From assembly GCF_947179515.1 (NCBI RefSeq), contig NC_067485.1, forward strand, positions 72,360,646 through 72,424,645: a DNA stretch of 64,000 nucleotides, given 5' to 3'. The translations under genes were made by a program, and so were the position numbers. Source of the stretch: Apodemus sylvaticus. Its lineage: Eukaryota > Chordata > Mammalia > Rodentia > Muridae. Positions 10,008-21,238 of this stretch are shown here, one piece after another; within the stretch, counting starts at the first letter, position 1, and every line of letters begins with the position of its first letter. The notes under the pieces were generated by a model. That model was not told the DNA's origin and made no database searches. It was given only the letters and a program-made list of their open reading frames with translations.

Positions 10008-12014
10008 TTTAATATTTTTATTTTCTATATTCTTTGTTTACATTCTAAATGATTTCCCCTTTCCCGGATCCCCCCTGATTAAACTGATTAAAAGACAGAT
10101 CCCCCATATGTCCCATAAACCTTCTTCTCTCCATCCCTTCTCCAATCACCTCCCTCCTTTTTCTCTGTCCTTATATTCCCTTCCAATGCTAGATCAATCC
10201 TTTCCAGGATCAGGACCCTCTCCATACTTCTTCCTGGGCATCAATTGTTGTGCAATTTGTGCCTTGGGTATTCAGGGCTTCTGGGCTAATTAATATCCAC
10301 TTATCAGAGATTGCATTCCATGGGTATTCTTTGTCATTGGGTTACCTCACTTAGGATGATATTTTCCAGATCAAACCATTTGCCTAAAAATTTTGTGAAT
10401 TCATTGTTTCTAATTGCTGAGTAGTATTCCACTGTGTAAATATACCACATTTTCTGTATCCATTCCTCCTTTGAGGGGCATCTGGATTCTTTCCAGCTTC
10501 TGACTATTATAAATAAGGCTGCTATGAACATAATGGAGCATGTGTCTTTATTGCATATCGGAGAATCCTTTGGGTATATGCCCAGGAGAGGTATAGCAGG
10601 GTCCTCCGGAAGTGTCATGTCCAGTTTTCTGAGGAACCTCCAGACTGATTTCCACAGTGGTTGTACCATCTTACAGCCCCACCAGCAGTGGAGGAGTGTT
10701 CCTCTTTCTCCACATCCTCGCCAACACCGGCTGTCTCCTGAGTTTTTGACCTTAGCCCTTCTGACTGGTGTAATGTGAAATCTCAGGGTTGTTTTGATCT
10801 GCATTTCCCTAATGACTAATGATGTTGAGCACTTCTTAAGGTGCCTCTCTGCAATTTGAATTTCTTCAGGTGAAAATTCTTTGTTTAGATCTGTACCCCA
10901 TTTTTTAATAGGGTTATTTGGTTCCCTGGGGTCTAACTTCTTGAGTTCTTTGTATATATTAGATATTAGCCTTCTATCAGATGTGGAGTTGGTGAATATC
11001 CTTTCCCAATTTGATGGTTGCTGTTTTGTGCTTTTAACAGTGTCCTTTTCCTTACAGAAACTTTGTAATTTTATGAGGTCCCATTTGTCAATTCTTGATC
11101 TTAGAGCATAAGCTATTGGTGATCTGTTCAGGAACTTTTCCCCTGTGCCCATGTCCTCAAGGGTCTTCCCCAGTTTCTTTTCTATTAGTTTCAGTGTGTC
11201 TGGTTTTACATGGAGGTCCTTGATTCACTTGGAGTGAAGTTTAGTACATGGAGATAAGAATGGATCAATTCGCATTCTTCTGCATGCTGACCTCCAATTG
11301 ATCCAGCACCATTTGTTGAAAAGGCTATCTTTTTTCCACTGGATGTTTTTGGCTCCTTTGTCGAAGATCAAGTGACCATAGGTGTGTGGATTCATTTCTG
11401 GATCTTCAATTCTATTCCATTGGTCCACTTGTCTGTCACTGTGCCAATACCATGCAGTTTTTAACACTATTGCTCTGTAGTATTGCTTGAAGTCAGGGAT
11501 ACTGATTCCCCCAGAATTTCTTTTGTTGTTGAGAATAGTTTTAGCTATCCTGGGTTTTTTGTTATTTCAGATGAATTTGAGAATTGCTTTTTCTAACACT
11601 GAAGAACTGAGTTGGGATTTTGATGGGGATTGCATTGAATCTGTAGATCGCTTTTGGCAAGATGGCCATTTTAACTATATTAATCCTGCCGATCCACGAG
11701 CATGGCAGAATTTTCCATTTTCTGAGGTCTTCTTCGATTTCCTTCTTCAGAGACCTGAAATTCTTGTCATATAGATCTTCCACTTGTTTGGTTAGAGTCA
11801 CACCGAGATACTTTATATTGTTTGTGGCTATTGTGAAGGGTGTCATTTCCCTAACTTTTTTCTCAGCCTGCTTATCCTTTGAGTATAGGAAGGCAACTGA
11901 TTTGCTTGAGTTGATTTTATAACCAGCCACTTTGCTGAAGTTGTTTATCAGCTGTAGGAGTTCTCTGGTGGAGGTTTTCGGGTCACTTAAGTAGACTATC
12001 ATGTCATCTGCAAA
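10008..12014 (-). mobile_element. 5'-truncated L1, about 2 kb
   Basis: Reverse-strand L1 with its 3' UTR at 10008-10300 and ORF2 from its C-terminus (about 10334) back to the FADD region near 12000. The 3' UTR belongs to the same subfamily as the L1 at 30452-33234 and the fragment at 40976-41190: it has a GGACATATGGGG block and a tail with GGAATGTAAACAAAG and AGAAAATAAAAATATT. ORF2 is broken by several stops and frameshifts; the longest piece is 272 aa (11152-10334). A 25-bp insertion interrupts the 3' UTR at 10076-10100. Confidence 0.95.
10076..10100 (+). other. 25-bp insertion copied from 9582-9608
   Basis: Related L1 copies read directly from GGATCCCCC into CATATGTCCC at this point. Here a segment holding AACTGATTAAAAGACAG is inserted. 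The same 17 bases occur at 9592-9608, preceded by TGATCAAAC, which also matches the insert apart from one base and a 4-base gap. This looks like a locally templated insertion. Confidence 0.7.
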
Positions 12015-12629
12015 TGAACTTTATTTTGACTTAACTATTTTTACTCTTTCATTTTGGGCCTCTGAAACATAAATTATTCATCCAAATTCAACAAGGAACA
12101 AGAATAAAAAGACCATCTTCCCAATTCCTTAAGGTGGGATGGGAGGGCTGGTCATTTTATAAATTATAGATTTGTTGTAATTTTCAGAGATAATTTATAA
12201 ATAATTATAGGTCTAGACAGGTAGCAAGCTAAAAAGAGAACATAGACTCAGGGATTTCTATCTTTCCTTTCCTCTTCTCTATCCTTTCTTTGTTATTGGT
12301 TATTTTATTAATTTACATTTTAAATGTTATTACTCTTGCCAGTTTAACCTCTACAAGGTCCCTATCTGCTCCTCCCTTTCCCTGCCTCAATCAAGGTGCT
12401 CCCCAACCTACCCACCAACTCCTGACTCAGCAGCCTAGCGTTCCCCTATCCTGAGTCATCAAGCCTCCACTGGACTCCCCTCCTAGTGATGCCAGATAAG
12501 GCAATCCTCTGCTCCATATCCAGCTGGAGCCATGGGTACCCCTTGTGTACTCTTTGGTTGGTGGTTTAGTCCCTGGGAACTCTGGGGTTCTGGTTGGTTG
12601 ATATTGTTCTTCCTATGAGGTTGCAAACC
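12015..12629. repeat. Duplicated block, copy 2 (partner 991-1606)
   Basis: Near-identical partner of 991-1606, in the same orientation. It begins at the 5' end of the L1 at 10008-12014. Beyond 12629 this copy continues along an old L1, so it is likely the ancestral arrangement and copy 1 the truncated duplicate. Confidence 0.9.
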
Positions 12630-13418
12630 CCTTCAGCTCCTACAGTCTTTGCCCTAACTCTTCTGCATTAGGGTCTCCATGCTCAGTACAATGTTTGGCT
12701 GTGTAGATTTGCATATGTATTGGTCATTATCTGGCAGAGCCTCCCAGGAGAAAGGTGTATCAGGCTCCTGTCAGCAAGCACTTAATGGCATCAGCAATGG
12801 TGTCCTTGCTTGGTGTTTGCATGTGGGATGGATCACTAAGTGGGGCAGTCTCTGGATGGCCTTTCCTTCCCTCTCTGTTCCACTCTTTGTCCCTGTATTT
12901 CATTTAGACAGGAGCAATTCTGAGTTAAAATTTTGGAGATGGGTTGGTGACACCATCCCTCAAGTGGGGGGCTAGGCCTAACCTCTGGGTATGGTCTCGA
13001 CATGTTCTCTCTCTCCTTTGTGGGGTATTTCTGCTGAGATCATCTCCATGGGGTCCTAGGAGGCTCTTGCTTTCCTGGAATCTGGGACTTTGTAGTTGCT
13101 ATCCCCACTTCCACATCCCCCATTGCTACAGACCTCTGTTCAATTCCCTGACCCTCTCTACATCTCCGCCATCTTCCATACATGACACTTTCTCTCTTTA
13201 CCCCTCTCACTCTTCTCTTCCTCTGATGTTCATCCCATCATCTATTTTCCCCCTTCTAAATAGGACTGAAGCAGCCACTCTTTGGTCTTCCTTCCTCTTG
13301 AGCTTCAAGTGGTCTGTGAGTTGTATTGTGGGTATTCCACACACTGTGCCTAATCTCCACTCATCTGTGAGTATGTATCATGTGTGTTCTTTCGGAACCG
13401 AGTTACTTCACTCAGGAT
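12300..13418 (-). mobile_element. Old L1 (Lx-like), 3' UTR part
   Basis: Reverse-strand old L1 3' UTR and end of ORF2, recognised from its pyrimidine-rich tail, the CTGTTAGCAAG-like segment near 12770 and the late-ORF2 antisense block ending CTCAGGATGACA at 13420. It resumes at 14635 beyond an inserted young L1. All frames are decayed. Confidence 0.8.
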
Positions 13419-14634
13419 GACATTTTTTTTTATTTTTTTTTATTCGATATAATTTATTTACATTTCAAATGATTTCCCCTTTTCTAGCCCCCCCCCTCCC
13501 CGAAAGTCCCGTAAGCCCCCTTCTCTTCCCCTGTCCTCCCTCCCACCCCTTCCCAGTTCCCCGTTCTGGTTTTGCCAAATACTGTTTCACTGAGACTTTC
13601 CAGAACCAGGGACCACTCCTGCTTTCTTCTTGTACCTCATTTGATGTGTGGATTATGTTTTGGGTAATCCAGGTTTCTAGGTTAATATCCACTTATTAGT
13701 GAGTGCATACCATGATTCACCTTTTGAGTCTGGGTTACCTCACTTAGTATGATGTTCTCTAGCTCCATCCATTTGCCTAAGAATTTCATGAATTCATTGT
13801 TTCTAATGGCTGAATAGTACTCCATTGTGTAGATATACCACATTTTTTGTATCCACTGTTCTGTTGAGGGATACCTGGGTTCTTTCCAGCATCTGGCAAT
13901 TATAAATAGGGCTGCTATGAACATAGTAGAGCATGTATCCTTATTACATGGTGGGGAATCCTCTGGGTATATGCCCAGGAGTGGTATAGCAGGATCTTCT
14001 GGAAGTGAGGTGCCCAGTTTTCGGAGGAACCGCCAGACTGCTTTCCAGAGTGGTTGTACCAATTTGCAACCCCACCAGCAGTGGAGGAGTGTTCCTCTTT
14101 CTCCGCACCCTCTCCAACACCTGCTGTCTCCTGAATTTTTAATCTTAGCCATTCTGACTGGTGTAAGATGAAATCTTAGGATTGTTTTGATTTGCATTTC
14201 CCTAATGACTAAGCTCAAATCCAAATGGATCAAGGACCTCCACATAAAGCCAGACACTCTGAAGCTAATAGAAAAGAAACTGGGGAAGACCCTTGAGGAC
14301 ATTGGTACAGGGAGAAAGTTTCTGAACAGAACACCAATAGCGTATGCTCTAAGAGCAAGAATTGACAAATGGGACCTCATAAGGTTACAGAGTTTCTGTA
14401 AGGCAAAGGACACCATCAAGAGGACAGATCGGCAACCAACAAATTGGGAAAAGATCTTCACCAATCCTACATCAGATAGAGGGCTAATATCCAATATATA
14501 TAAAGAACTCAAGAAGTTAGACTCCAGAAAACCGAACAACCCTATTAAAAAATGGGGTACAGAGTTAAACAAAGAATTCTCACCTGAAGAACTTCGGATG
14601 GCGGAGAAGCATCTTAAAAAATGCTCGACATTTT
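13419..14634 (-). mobile_element. Twin-primed young L1 (5' inversion)
   Basis: A young L1 inserted into the old one, flanked by GACATTTT at 13419-13426 and 14627-14634. The 13427-14213 part is reverse-strand and carries the poly(A) tail, the 3' UTR and the end of ORF2. The 14214-14626 part is + strand and carries the preceding ORF2 segment. In element order the two pieces are nearly adjacent, with only about ten bases missing at the junction. This is the expected product of twin priming. A 296-aa minus-strand frame (14572-13682) crosses the inversion and is an artefact. Confidence 0.93.
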
Positions 14635-15745
14635 CTAGATCTATTTGCTTGCCCCATGACTTTCATGATGTCATTCTTCTTAATAGCTGTATAGTATTCC
14701 ATTGTGTAAATGTACCACATTTTCTGTATCCATTCCTCTTTTGAGGGACATCTGGTTTCTTTCCAGCTTCTGTCTATTATAAATATGGATGTTATTAACA
14801 TAATGGAGCATATGTACTTATTACATGTTGGAGCATCTTCTGGGTATATGCCCAGGAGTGGTTTAGCTAGATCCCAAAGTAGTACTATGTCTAAATTCTG
14901 AGGAATTTCCAGATTGATTTCCAGAGTGGTTGTACCAGCTTGGAATCCCACCAGCAATGCAGGACTGTTCATCTTTCTCCACATCCTTGCCAGAATCTGC
15001 TGTCACCTGATTTTCTGATCTTAGCCATTCTGACTGGTGTGAAGTAGAATCTCAGGTTCATTTTGGTTCACATTTCCCTGATGACTAAGGGTACTGAACA
15101 TTTTTAGGTGCTTCTTAGCCATTTGATATTCCTCCATTGAGAATTCTCTGCTTAGCTCTGTTCCCCATTTTTAAATAGGGTTATTTGGGAGAAATGGGTT
15201 CTGATGATGCCATGTAACCTTGGTTTCTGTTGCTTATGTTCTTGTTTTTGCCTCTCACCATCTGGTTATCTCTGGTGTTATCTGGTCTTGCTATCTCATG
15301 CAAGCCTGTGTCTCAGTATTCCTGGTAGACCAACTGTCTCTGGGAGATATTTGGGTATGGAGAGCTATAGAACAGGGTCAGCTCCTGATCACAGATGAAA
15401 ACTGGAAATATCCTGTCCCTGATGGTTCGTTGGTTCCTTGGTCAGATACCTCTTGGGACAGGAATTTGAACAGAAACAGTGATCTCACCTGTGCTCTCAG
15501 GAGTGGGATTTGGATATGGAGAACTGTGGCACAGGGTTAGCTCTGGGAAACCTGAAAAATCCTTTCCCAGGTTGCTCCTGGGTTCCTGTGTCCTGAGGTT
15601 TCCACACAGGACACTCAGAGCAGAAATGGTGGTTTTACCTGTGCTCACCAGTGTGTCAGAAGTCCTGGTTATCCTGGCTGGATTTGGGTATGGAGAGCTG
15701 TGGAACAGGGTCAGCTCTGGGATATAGAAGGAAACTGGATGGACT
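14635..15745 (-). mobile_element. Old L1 continued: ORF2 C-terminus joined to ORF1 start and promoter monomers
   Basis: Continuation of the old L1. 14635-15180 is antisense ORF2 C-terminus (a 134-aa decayed frame contains IQKMWYIYTMEYYTAIKK). At about 15185 it jumps to antisense ORF1 start (CTCTCACCATCTGG) and 5' UTR, so several kilobases of ORF2 and ORF1 are deleted. The 5' UTR holds repeats of a F-type-like monomer, with TTTGG(G/A)TATGGAGA(G/A)CT at about 15351, 15508 and 15687. Confidence 0.8.
15350..15745 (-). repeat. L1 promoter monomers (ancient F-type-like)
   Basis: Three diverged monomer copies, spaced about 157 and 179 bp, each with the TATGGAGA(G/A)CTGTGG...CAGGGT(C/T)AGCTC core. 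Tandem monomers serve as the promoter in rodent L1s; here they are decayed and probably inactive. Confidence 0.7.
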
Positions 15746-17029
15746 TCTTTTTTTTTTACATAAAGGGAAGATGGTTGAAAAAGAGAATAGGATATATAAT
15801 AATACTATGAAAATTAGACAAATAGGGATAAATTCTTAAATTTACTCTTATACAAAACATTTTATAGCTATAATTTGACATTGATAAAAATCTTTACATT
15901 TTGATACAAAGTGGCAGTAATATTTTCTTACATTGATATAAAATTCATATATTGATCCAGATTTTCAATGGTATAAATCTTTATAGTTGATAGAAAAGTT
16001 AAAATAAATTTTGTTACTCTTAGCCATTGTGCCTATACAACTCATTTAAATATACAAAGTTTAGAGCCAGTTATTTCAATAGCTGCAATTACAAAGTTTT
16101 TAAAATAGTCAAAATTTAATAGTCAAATAGTCATGCTCATAATCATGTTAGGTTCTAATTCAGTTAATTGCAAAAAATAATTTTCAGGTTATTCAAATAA
16201 AAATTAACTAAATATAATCAATGTTTAACAATTCAACTATGAGATATGTATAATATATAGTGTTCCAAAGTGTCAGAGATTCACAGAATAAATCATTTCA
16301 TTATGAAAAGACCTTTTAAGTACAAGAGAAATCTGCTCCTGGCAGTAGCCTCATTCCACTTGCAAGAAGGTATTGAATATCAAATACCTCCAAATAGAGT
16401 TGATTCATTTATGGCAAGCTGGCCACTTGGCAAAAAAAAATGTGCTAATTTCATCTATAGACAAAATGCCATCCCAAAATAAGAAACAAATGCAAGATAG
16501 TCAAATGATAATCTTTGCCAATATAGAGTAAAATAGTCCTTAATAATTTCTAGTTCACTTAAGGTCTGTCAGATGTTCTGGGCCTAAAGGCTAAAAATAG
16601 ATGCTCCAACATTATAAGAAATATTAGCGATTCTCCAGACAATCAAGTGTCTGTGCCAACTGTTTTAAGTTTTGGAAGCTACTTTATTACATACTCAAAG
16701 ATGTATTGATACAGGTTTCCTTTTTAAATCTCTGATGAAATTAAAGACTAATTATGGTCCCGTAATTGAATAAGTTTTTTAACATTAAAGATGTTCTAGA
16801 TTTTAAAAGATGGTTTTCAAATGGTAATACAAATTAAAATCAAACACAATTTAAGTACAAAAATCTAAACCATTAAGATACTTTATCTAAACTGCCACAT
16901 GATAGACTGGATGTTATAAATATGTATCATACCTTATAACATATATTGTTATATTATACATAATTGTTATAATTGTATTCAGTTTATATCTGAGAGAAAA
17001 GAGCCCTTTGTTGAACAAAAAGATAGAAC
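15746..17029. other. AT-rich non-coding stretch before LTR copy 2
   Basis: Strongly AT-rich, no long open frame. Short motifs such as CATTGATA(T/A)AAA recur at about 15880 and 15932. Its position directly upstream of a same-strand LTR makes it a candidate 3' internal region of the decayed provirus, but no coding motif supports that. Confidence 0.35.
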
Positions 17030-17514
17030 TGTTGAAGTTTGTCTTTTACTGTTTATCATAATGCTAAGTGCAGACCTCTAGTACCTGGACTCTAGATGCA
17101 AACCCTGTGACCCTCTCCAAGTTATTTCTGATTGGTGAATCAAGATACCAACAGCCAATAGGTGGCAGAAGAGGAAGAGGTATAGTTAGGATTCCCCAAT
17201 CTTGGGGACTGAGCAATTGGAGAAGAATAGGCAGGAGAGAGGAGAAGCTGCCGTGAATGTACTGAGCCATAAAAACATAGCCTGGTGGCCTAGACAATTG
17301 GAGTTAAGAGCAGCCCAGATGAAACATAATAAATAATGAGTAATAACTCAGGGTTGTCAGTAGGAAAATAGATTCTAATAACATGGAGGGTAGCACCTGC
17401 TCAGCTCTTACATTGCTTGAGGCTTATGATAAAGAATATAGATGTGCTTTATCCATTAACTCAATAACCAAAGATGGGGGAGAAAACACAGACTGGGATT
17501 CAAATAATTCCGCA
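17030..17514 (+). mobile_element. ERVK-like LTR, copy 2
   Basis: About 485 bp aligned with 7375-7865. It starts TGTTGAAGTTTGTC and ends ATTCCGCA, with the CCAAT-like CAACAGCCAATAGG and AATAACCAAAGATGGG blocks. No primer-binding site follows, so it is either a 3' LTR or a solo LTR. Same orientation as copy 1. Confidence 0.72.
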
Positions 17515-17723
17515 AGAGATCTTTTCTTTTAATGAATTTGTGCCATGTTTCCCTATCTCTTCTGATTAGTTCCGTAAAATTTTATGCTTTTAATTAAAAT
17601 ATAATTATATCACCTTCCTTTTTCCCTTTTTTCTCTCTTCAACTGATCCTGCATCCCCTTCTATAAAACTTTTTATCTCTTCTTAAATCCACATTCTACT
17701 TCTCCCTTGTCATTATTATTTTA

Positions 17724-17745
17724 CACACACACACACACACACACA
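17724..17745. repeat. CA microsatellite
   Basis: Short (CA)n run after TTTTA. Confidence 0.9.
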
Positions 17746-17814
17746 ACTGCACAAATACGTAAATACAACCTTCTGAGTCCATTTTTGTTTTGTGTTTATA
17801 TTTTTAGGACTGAC

Positions 17815-17996
17815 TTTTCTCCTTTTTTTGGTTTTTTGTTTTTTGTTTTCTTTTCAGACAGTGTTTCTCTGTGTAACCTTAGCTGTCCTGAAGCTCATTC
17901 TGTAAAACAGGCCAGCCTCAAAATTACAGATGTCTGCCTACCACTGCCACCAAGTGCTGGGACAAAAGGCATGCATCACCACTCCTTGTTTTGTTT
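17815..17996 (-). mobile_element. B1 SINE, antisense
   Basis: Antisense B1: T-rich tail with TTTTTTGTTTTC, then GACAGTGTTTCTCTGTGTAA, CTGTCCTGAAGCTCATTCTG, CCACCAAGTGCTGGGA and GCATGCATCACCACTCC. Almost full length. Confidence 0.93.
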
Positions 17997-18004
17997 TTGT
18001 TTTT

Positions 18005-18545
18005 TAAGTAGACTTTGTTATTCTATGTCTTTTGATTGAGGCATTGACATTATTGATTTTGTTAACATTGAGAGTTATTATTGGGTAATGTTTTGCAACT
18101 CCTGTTATTTTATGGTTGCTACATTTTTTTCTCTTTTGATTAACAGTTCTGAGATTAATAGTTCCTTGTGCCTTCTTGGATGTAGGTAACCTTGCATTTA
18201 GACTAAAGTTTTCCCTCAGTATCTTCTGCCGAGTTGGATTGGATCACAGAAATTGCTGCAATTTGTCTTTAATGTGAAAGATTTTCATTCTCCCTTGATT
18301 GTGTGATAGTTTTGGTAGATATAGTAGTCTGGGCTGACATCTGTTATATTCAGAGTTATAGAGCAATCATCCAGGATGTTTTGTCATTCCGACTTTTCAT
18401 TGAGAAGTCAGGGGTTACTTAGGGTACGTCTTTTACATGACTTGGTCTTTTTTATTGTGGCTTTTAATATCCTTTCTTTGTTCTGTATAGTGTTTTAATT
18501 ACTATGTGTCACAGGGAACTTCTCTTTTATTTGTAAAATATATTC
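18005..18545 (-). mobile_element. Old L1 fragment (ORF1 / ORF2-start region)
   Basis: Antisense of the L1 ORF1 - ORF2 junction: blocks such as TAGATATAGTAGTCTGGGCT, TTGAGAAGTCAGG and CTTTTAATATCCTTTCTTTG match the corresponding parts of the full-length L1 near 53100-53350 at low identity. It lies just upstream of exon 2. Confidence 0.75.
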
Positions 18546-18673
18546 ATATTTTCACTGATTATATATTCATAATTATATTATTATATGATTTTATGTAATA
18601 AAGTATGACTTTTAGAAAGAACTGTGTTTAATGAGTCTTGATTTATCACCTAAGGTTTTTGTCTTTTACACAG

Positions 18674-18881
18674 AGTCTAACATCCTAGATGTACTCTCCT
18701 GTGCAATTCCCTCATATAAAGGATCAATGAATCTTCACAGCTGCAACATGGACCTGTCTTCTAAGAAAAGGAAAAAACTTAAAGATGAGGCTCATTTACT
18801 AAGAGAGAAAATTTCATCATCAAAAGTAACAAAATTAGAGTCCAAAGTTTCAAAGATTCATCTACGGGGAGCAGTGTCCAG
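18674..18881 (+). CDS. ANKRD26-like gene, exon 2
   Basis: 208-nt exon with acceptor TTTTACACAG (AG at 18672-18673) and donor CCAG|GTATGT at 18882. The leftover G of exon 1 plus AG makes Glu, and the frame stays open for 68 codons, ending after two bases. The protein is basic and helical (SSKKRKKLKDEAHLLREKI, then KVTKLESKVSKIHLR). Its order of features - a short LSYE-like stretch, then a Lys-rich heptad region with a Leu-Glu-Ser-Lys-Val core - parallels the start of the ANKRD26 / CCDC144 coiled coil as I remember it. Probable role by family: coiled-coil scaffold, often at the centrosome or membrane; unproven for this copy. Confidence 0.75.
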
Positions 18882-20004
18882 GTATGTTAGGTAATTTATT
18901 CCAATTTTAGAGAAACATTTGACCATTTTAAATTTTATGAAGCCATTTAGAATTTTTGTCATTTGTCACTTACCTTTGACGAGTTTTGAAGTGGATTTCT
19001 CAAATTTTGCCTTAAATTATTATAATTATGGTAATTACTATTTGTCCTTCGACAGCAGTTCTTTATATTTAGATCATATCTACTTTCACATCTCACCTCA
19101 GATCTCCTTTTGAACTTTATTATTTGTGTTCTGTCATATTTTGCTTTCATCTTAACTTCCTTCCCCACTGAGTCTAATTAGTTCTTCAGAGTGCTATCCT
19201 CAGGTGTGGGTGGAGCCACTATGTGCCACTATGTCTACTTGTGAAAAATGCTTAGTTCTATGGAGTATGAAATTTATGTCAATAATAAATCACAGTGAAT
19301 ATGGTCATTTTAAAACTTATGATCATTCCTCAAATATGTGTTCTCCTCCAAATCACAATACTAATGGCTACTTATGCCTTTTACTATTTGTGTGATAGGA
19401 AGTATAATTTTGTTAAATAATAGTATTACTCTTCTGCAAGGAACATCATTTTCTATGCTGGAGTATTAGATTTTGAAATATTTAATATAAAATCATATGG
19501 TTAGAGAAAGGAAACTGTATTAAAAAGGATTTGATCAATATATTTAAATTGTTCTGAACAAAATGTGTATTGATTCAATATTCCTTCAACAGAATATGAA
19601 AGGGCAGTTGTTTTTTGTTTTTTTTTTTAATCCGGAAATATAAAATTCATCTATTATTTGTAGTGCTGTTTATCAAACAAGTTCAAAAAACTATACAGTA
19701 TTAATGTTATTTTAAAGTCCAAAGTCTATTCTGTAATGCATTAAATTCTTAGTTGTAAAACTCTGTCAAATAACAAAGATGAGTTATTCTAGTAGACAGG
19801 ACACAGTAAAAAAACTTTAATTCCTGAAGGCAAGAATTGAAGACAACAAGAAAAGATTTTATGCAAGCAAGTCTGAGACCCAGCAGAATCAACATTAAAA
19901 TTTTCAGTGCCAGATCCAGGATATGACACACAGAGTGGCAGCATCTTGCAGTTCTGTCTCAATGCTATGCCATTTGTGGCATGTTTTGCATCTGTTATAT
20001 ATTT
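18882..20004. other. Intron, no gene seen
   Basis: AT-rich intron between exons 2 and 3. No repeat family recognised. Open frames of 60-69 aa have no support. Confidence 0.5.
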
Positions 20005-20260
20005 ACTTAATTTTTATTGGATATTTTATTTATTTGCATTTCAAATATCATCCCCTTTCCCAGTTTCCTCTCCAGAAGCCCCCTATTCTATCTCCCCTCA
20101 CCGTGCTTCTATGAGGATGTTCCCCCATCCACCCACCCACTTCTGCCTCCCAGCCCTGACATTCAGCTACACTGGGCATTGAGTACAGGACCTAGGGTCT
20201 TAGTCTAGTCCGCTCACTGCCTGCAGGTTTCCTCAGCAGGTATCTCCCAGTCATGGTTTG
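20005..20260 (-). mobile_element. Old L1 3' UTR fragment
   Basis: Antisense L1 tail: TGGATATTTTATTTATTTGC, CATTTCAAATATCATCCCC, then pyrimidine-rich sequence with CCCAGTTTCC and GAAGCCCCCTATTC. 5' truncated. Confidence 0.82.
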
Positions 20261-20994
20261 TCAACACCCTGGGACCTCTCTTGCAAATTTGGGCTCCCTT
20301 TCAGAACTTTATACTTAACCTATTCAGAGGATGCCTGAGAGGAACCTAATAAGATAAGCACAACCTGGCCTCATGGGCTTTTCACTGGTCTCTTGTCTCA
20401 AGGTCTCTGTATCTCTAACATTTTACATGCTTGAGAAACAAGTGTCTCATAGATGAGGCCATGTTTTCCTGGAAGTTCAAGGAGAATGTGGTCTCCTGAT
20501 TGCAGCACAGGCCAATTTGACAAACACTTCTTTATCCCTTTTCCACAAGGAAACACCTAGAGCTTCTTTATTTTCAGGCATCATTATTTTAAGTTTACTA
20601 TAATCAAATGGAACAGCTTGATTATAAAATAAACATTAGGGAAGTTTATGGATTTATAAATACATATTGTGAAACTAGTGGAAATTCCTTCTGTATGTTA
20701 AGTGAAAGGTATAAAATTAGCACTGTGAATGGAATTAAATTGAAATGTATATGCATCATATATTCCTAAGCTTCATAAACAGCATCACAAAGAGCAAAGG
20801 AGTAAATTGTTCATGTGACCTACTCATTTTGCATGATTTCCACAAAATACCTCCAGAGAAAAGAGTTTCTATATCATATGTTTTTCAAAATACCATGTTT
20901 TTCAATATGTAATTAATCCTTTAAATATTTGTTTTGAAAATATATGATATTTAAATTTTTGGTAAAAATAATTTGTTTTAAATGTGTCTTTTAG

Positions 20995-21073
20995 GAGTCT
21001 AGATAAAAATCCAAATTTAAGAGATAAACAAAGAAATAATGCAGGGAAAAATACACAACGTCTGAAAAATTCA
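20995..21073 (+). CDS. ANKRD26-like gene, exon 3
   Basis: 79-nt exon; acceptor GTGTCTTTTAG at 20994, donor TTCA|GTAAGT at 21074. AG from exon 2 plus G gives Arg, and the frame reads RSLDKNPNLRDKQRNNAGK and on to LKNS, ending in phase 0. The pattern of a basic helix with RNNA matches the KRRNAD-type step in the family coiled coil (recalled). It joins exon 4 in phase. Confidence 0.75.
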
Positions 21074-21238
21074 GTAAGTATAAATTTGCACATTTGTAAT
21101 ATTTTTTATTTCTGTGTTACTGCAAAGTGACTTGTCTTTGTTTGATAGAAGTAATGACAATATTTTAGGTAATATGAATCATTTCACTGATGGCAAACTA
21201 AAAACATATTTGCTTCATGTGTGCTGCTTCTACTTCAG

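Noticed and set aside
12679..13420. 98-aa and 158-aa plus-strand frames
   Set aside because: Antisense to the 3' UTR of an old L1; no motifs.
13682..14572. 296-aa minus-strand frame
   Set aside because: It crosses the inversion point of a twin-primed L1 and mixes antisense and sense L1 codons.
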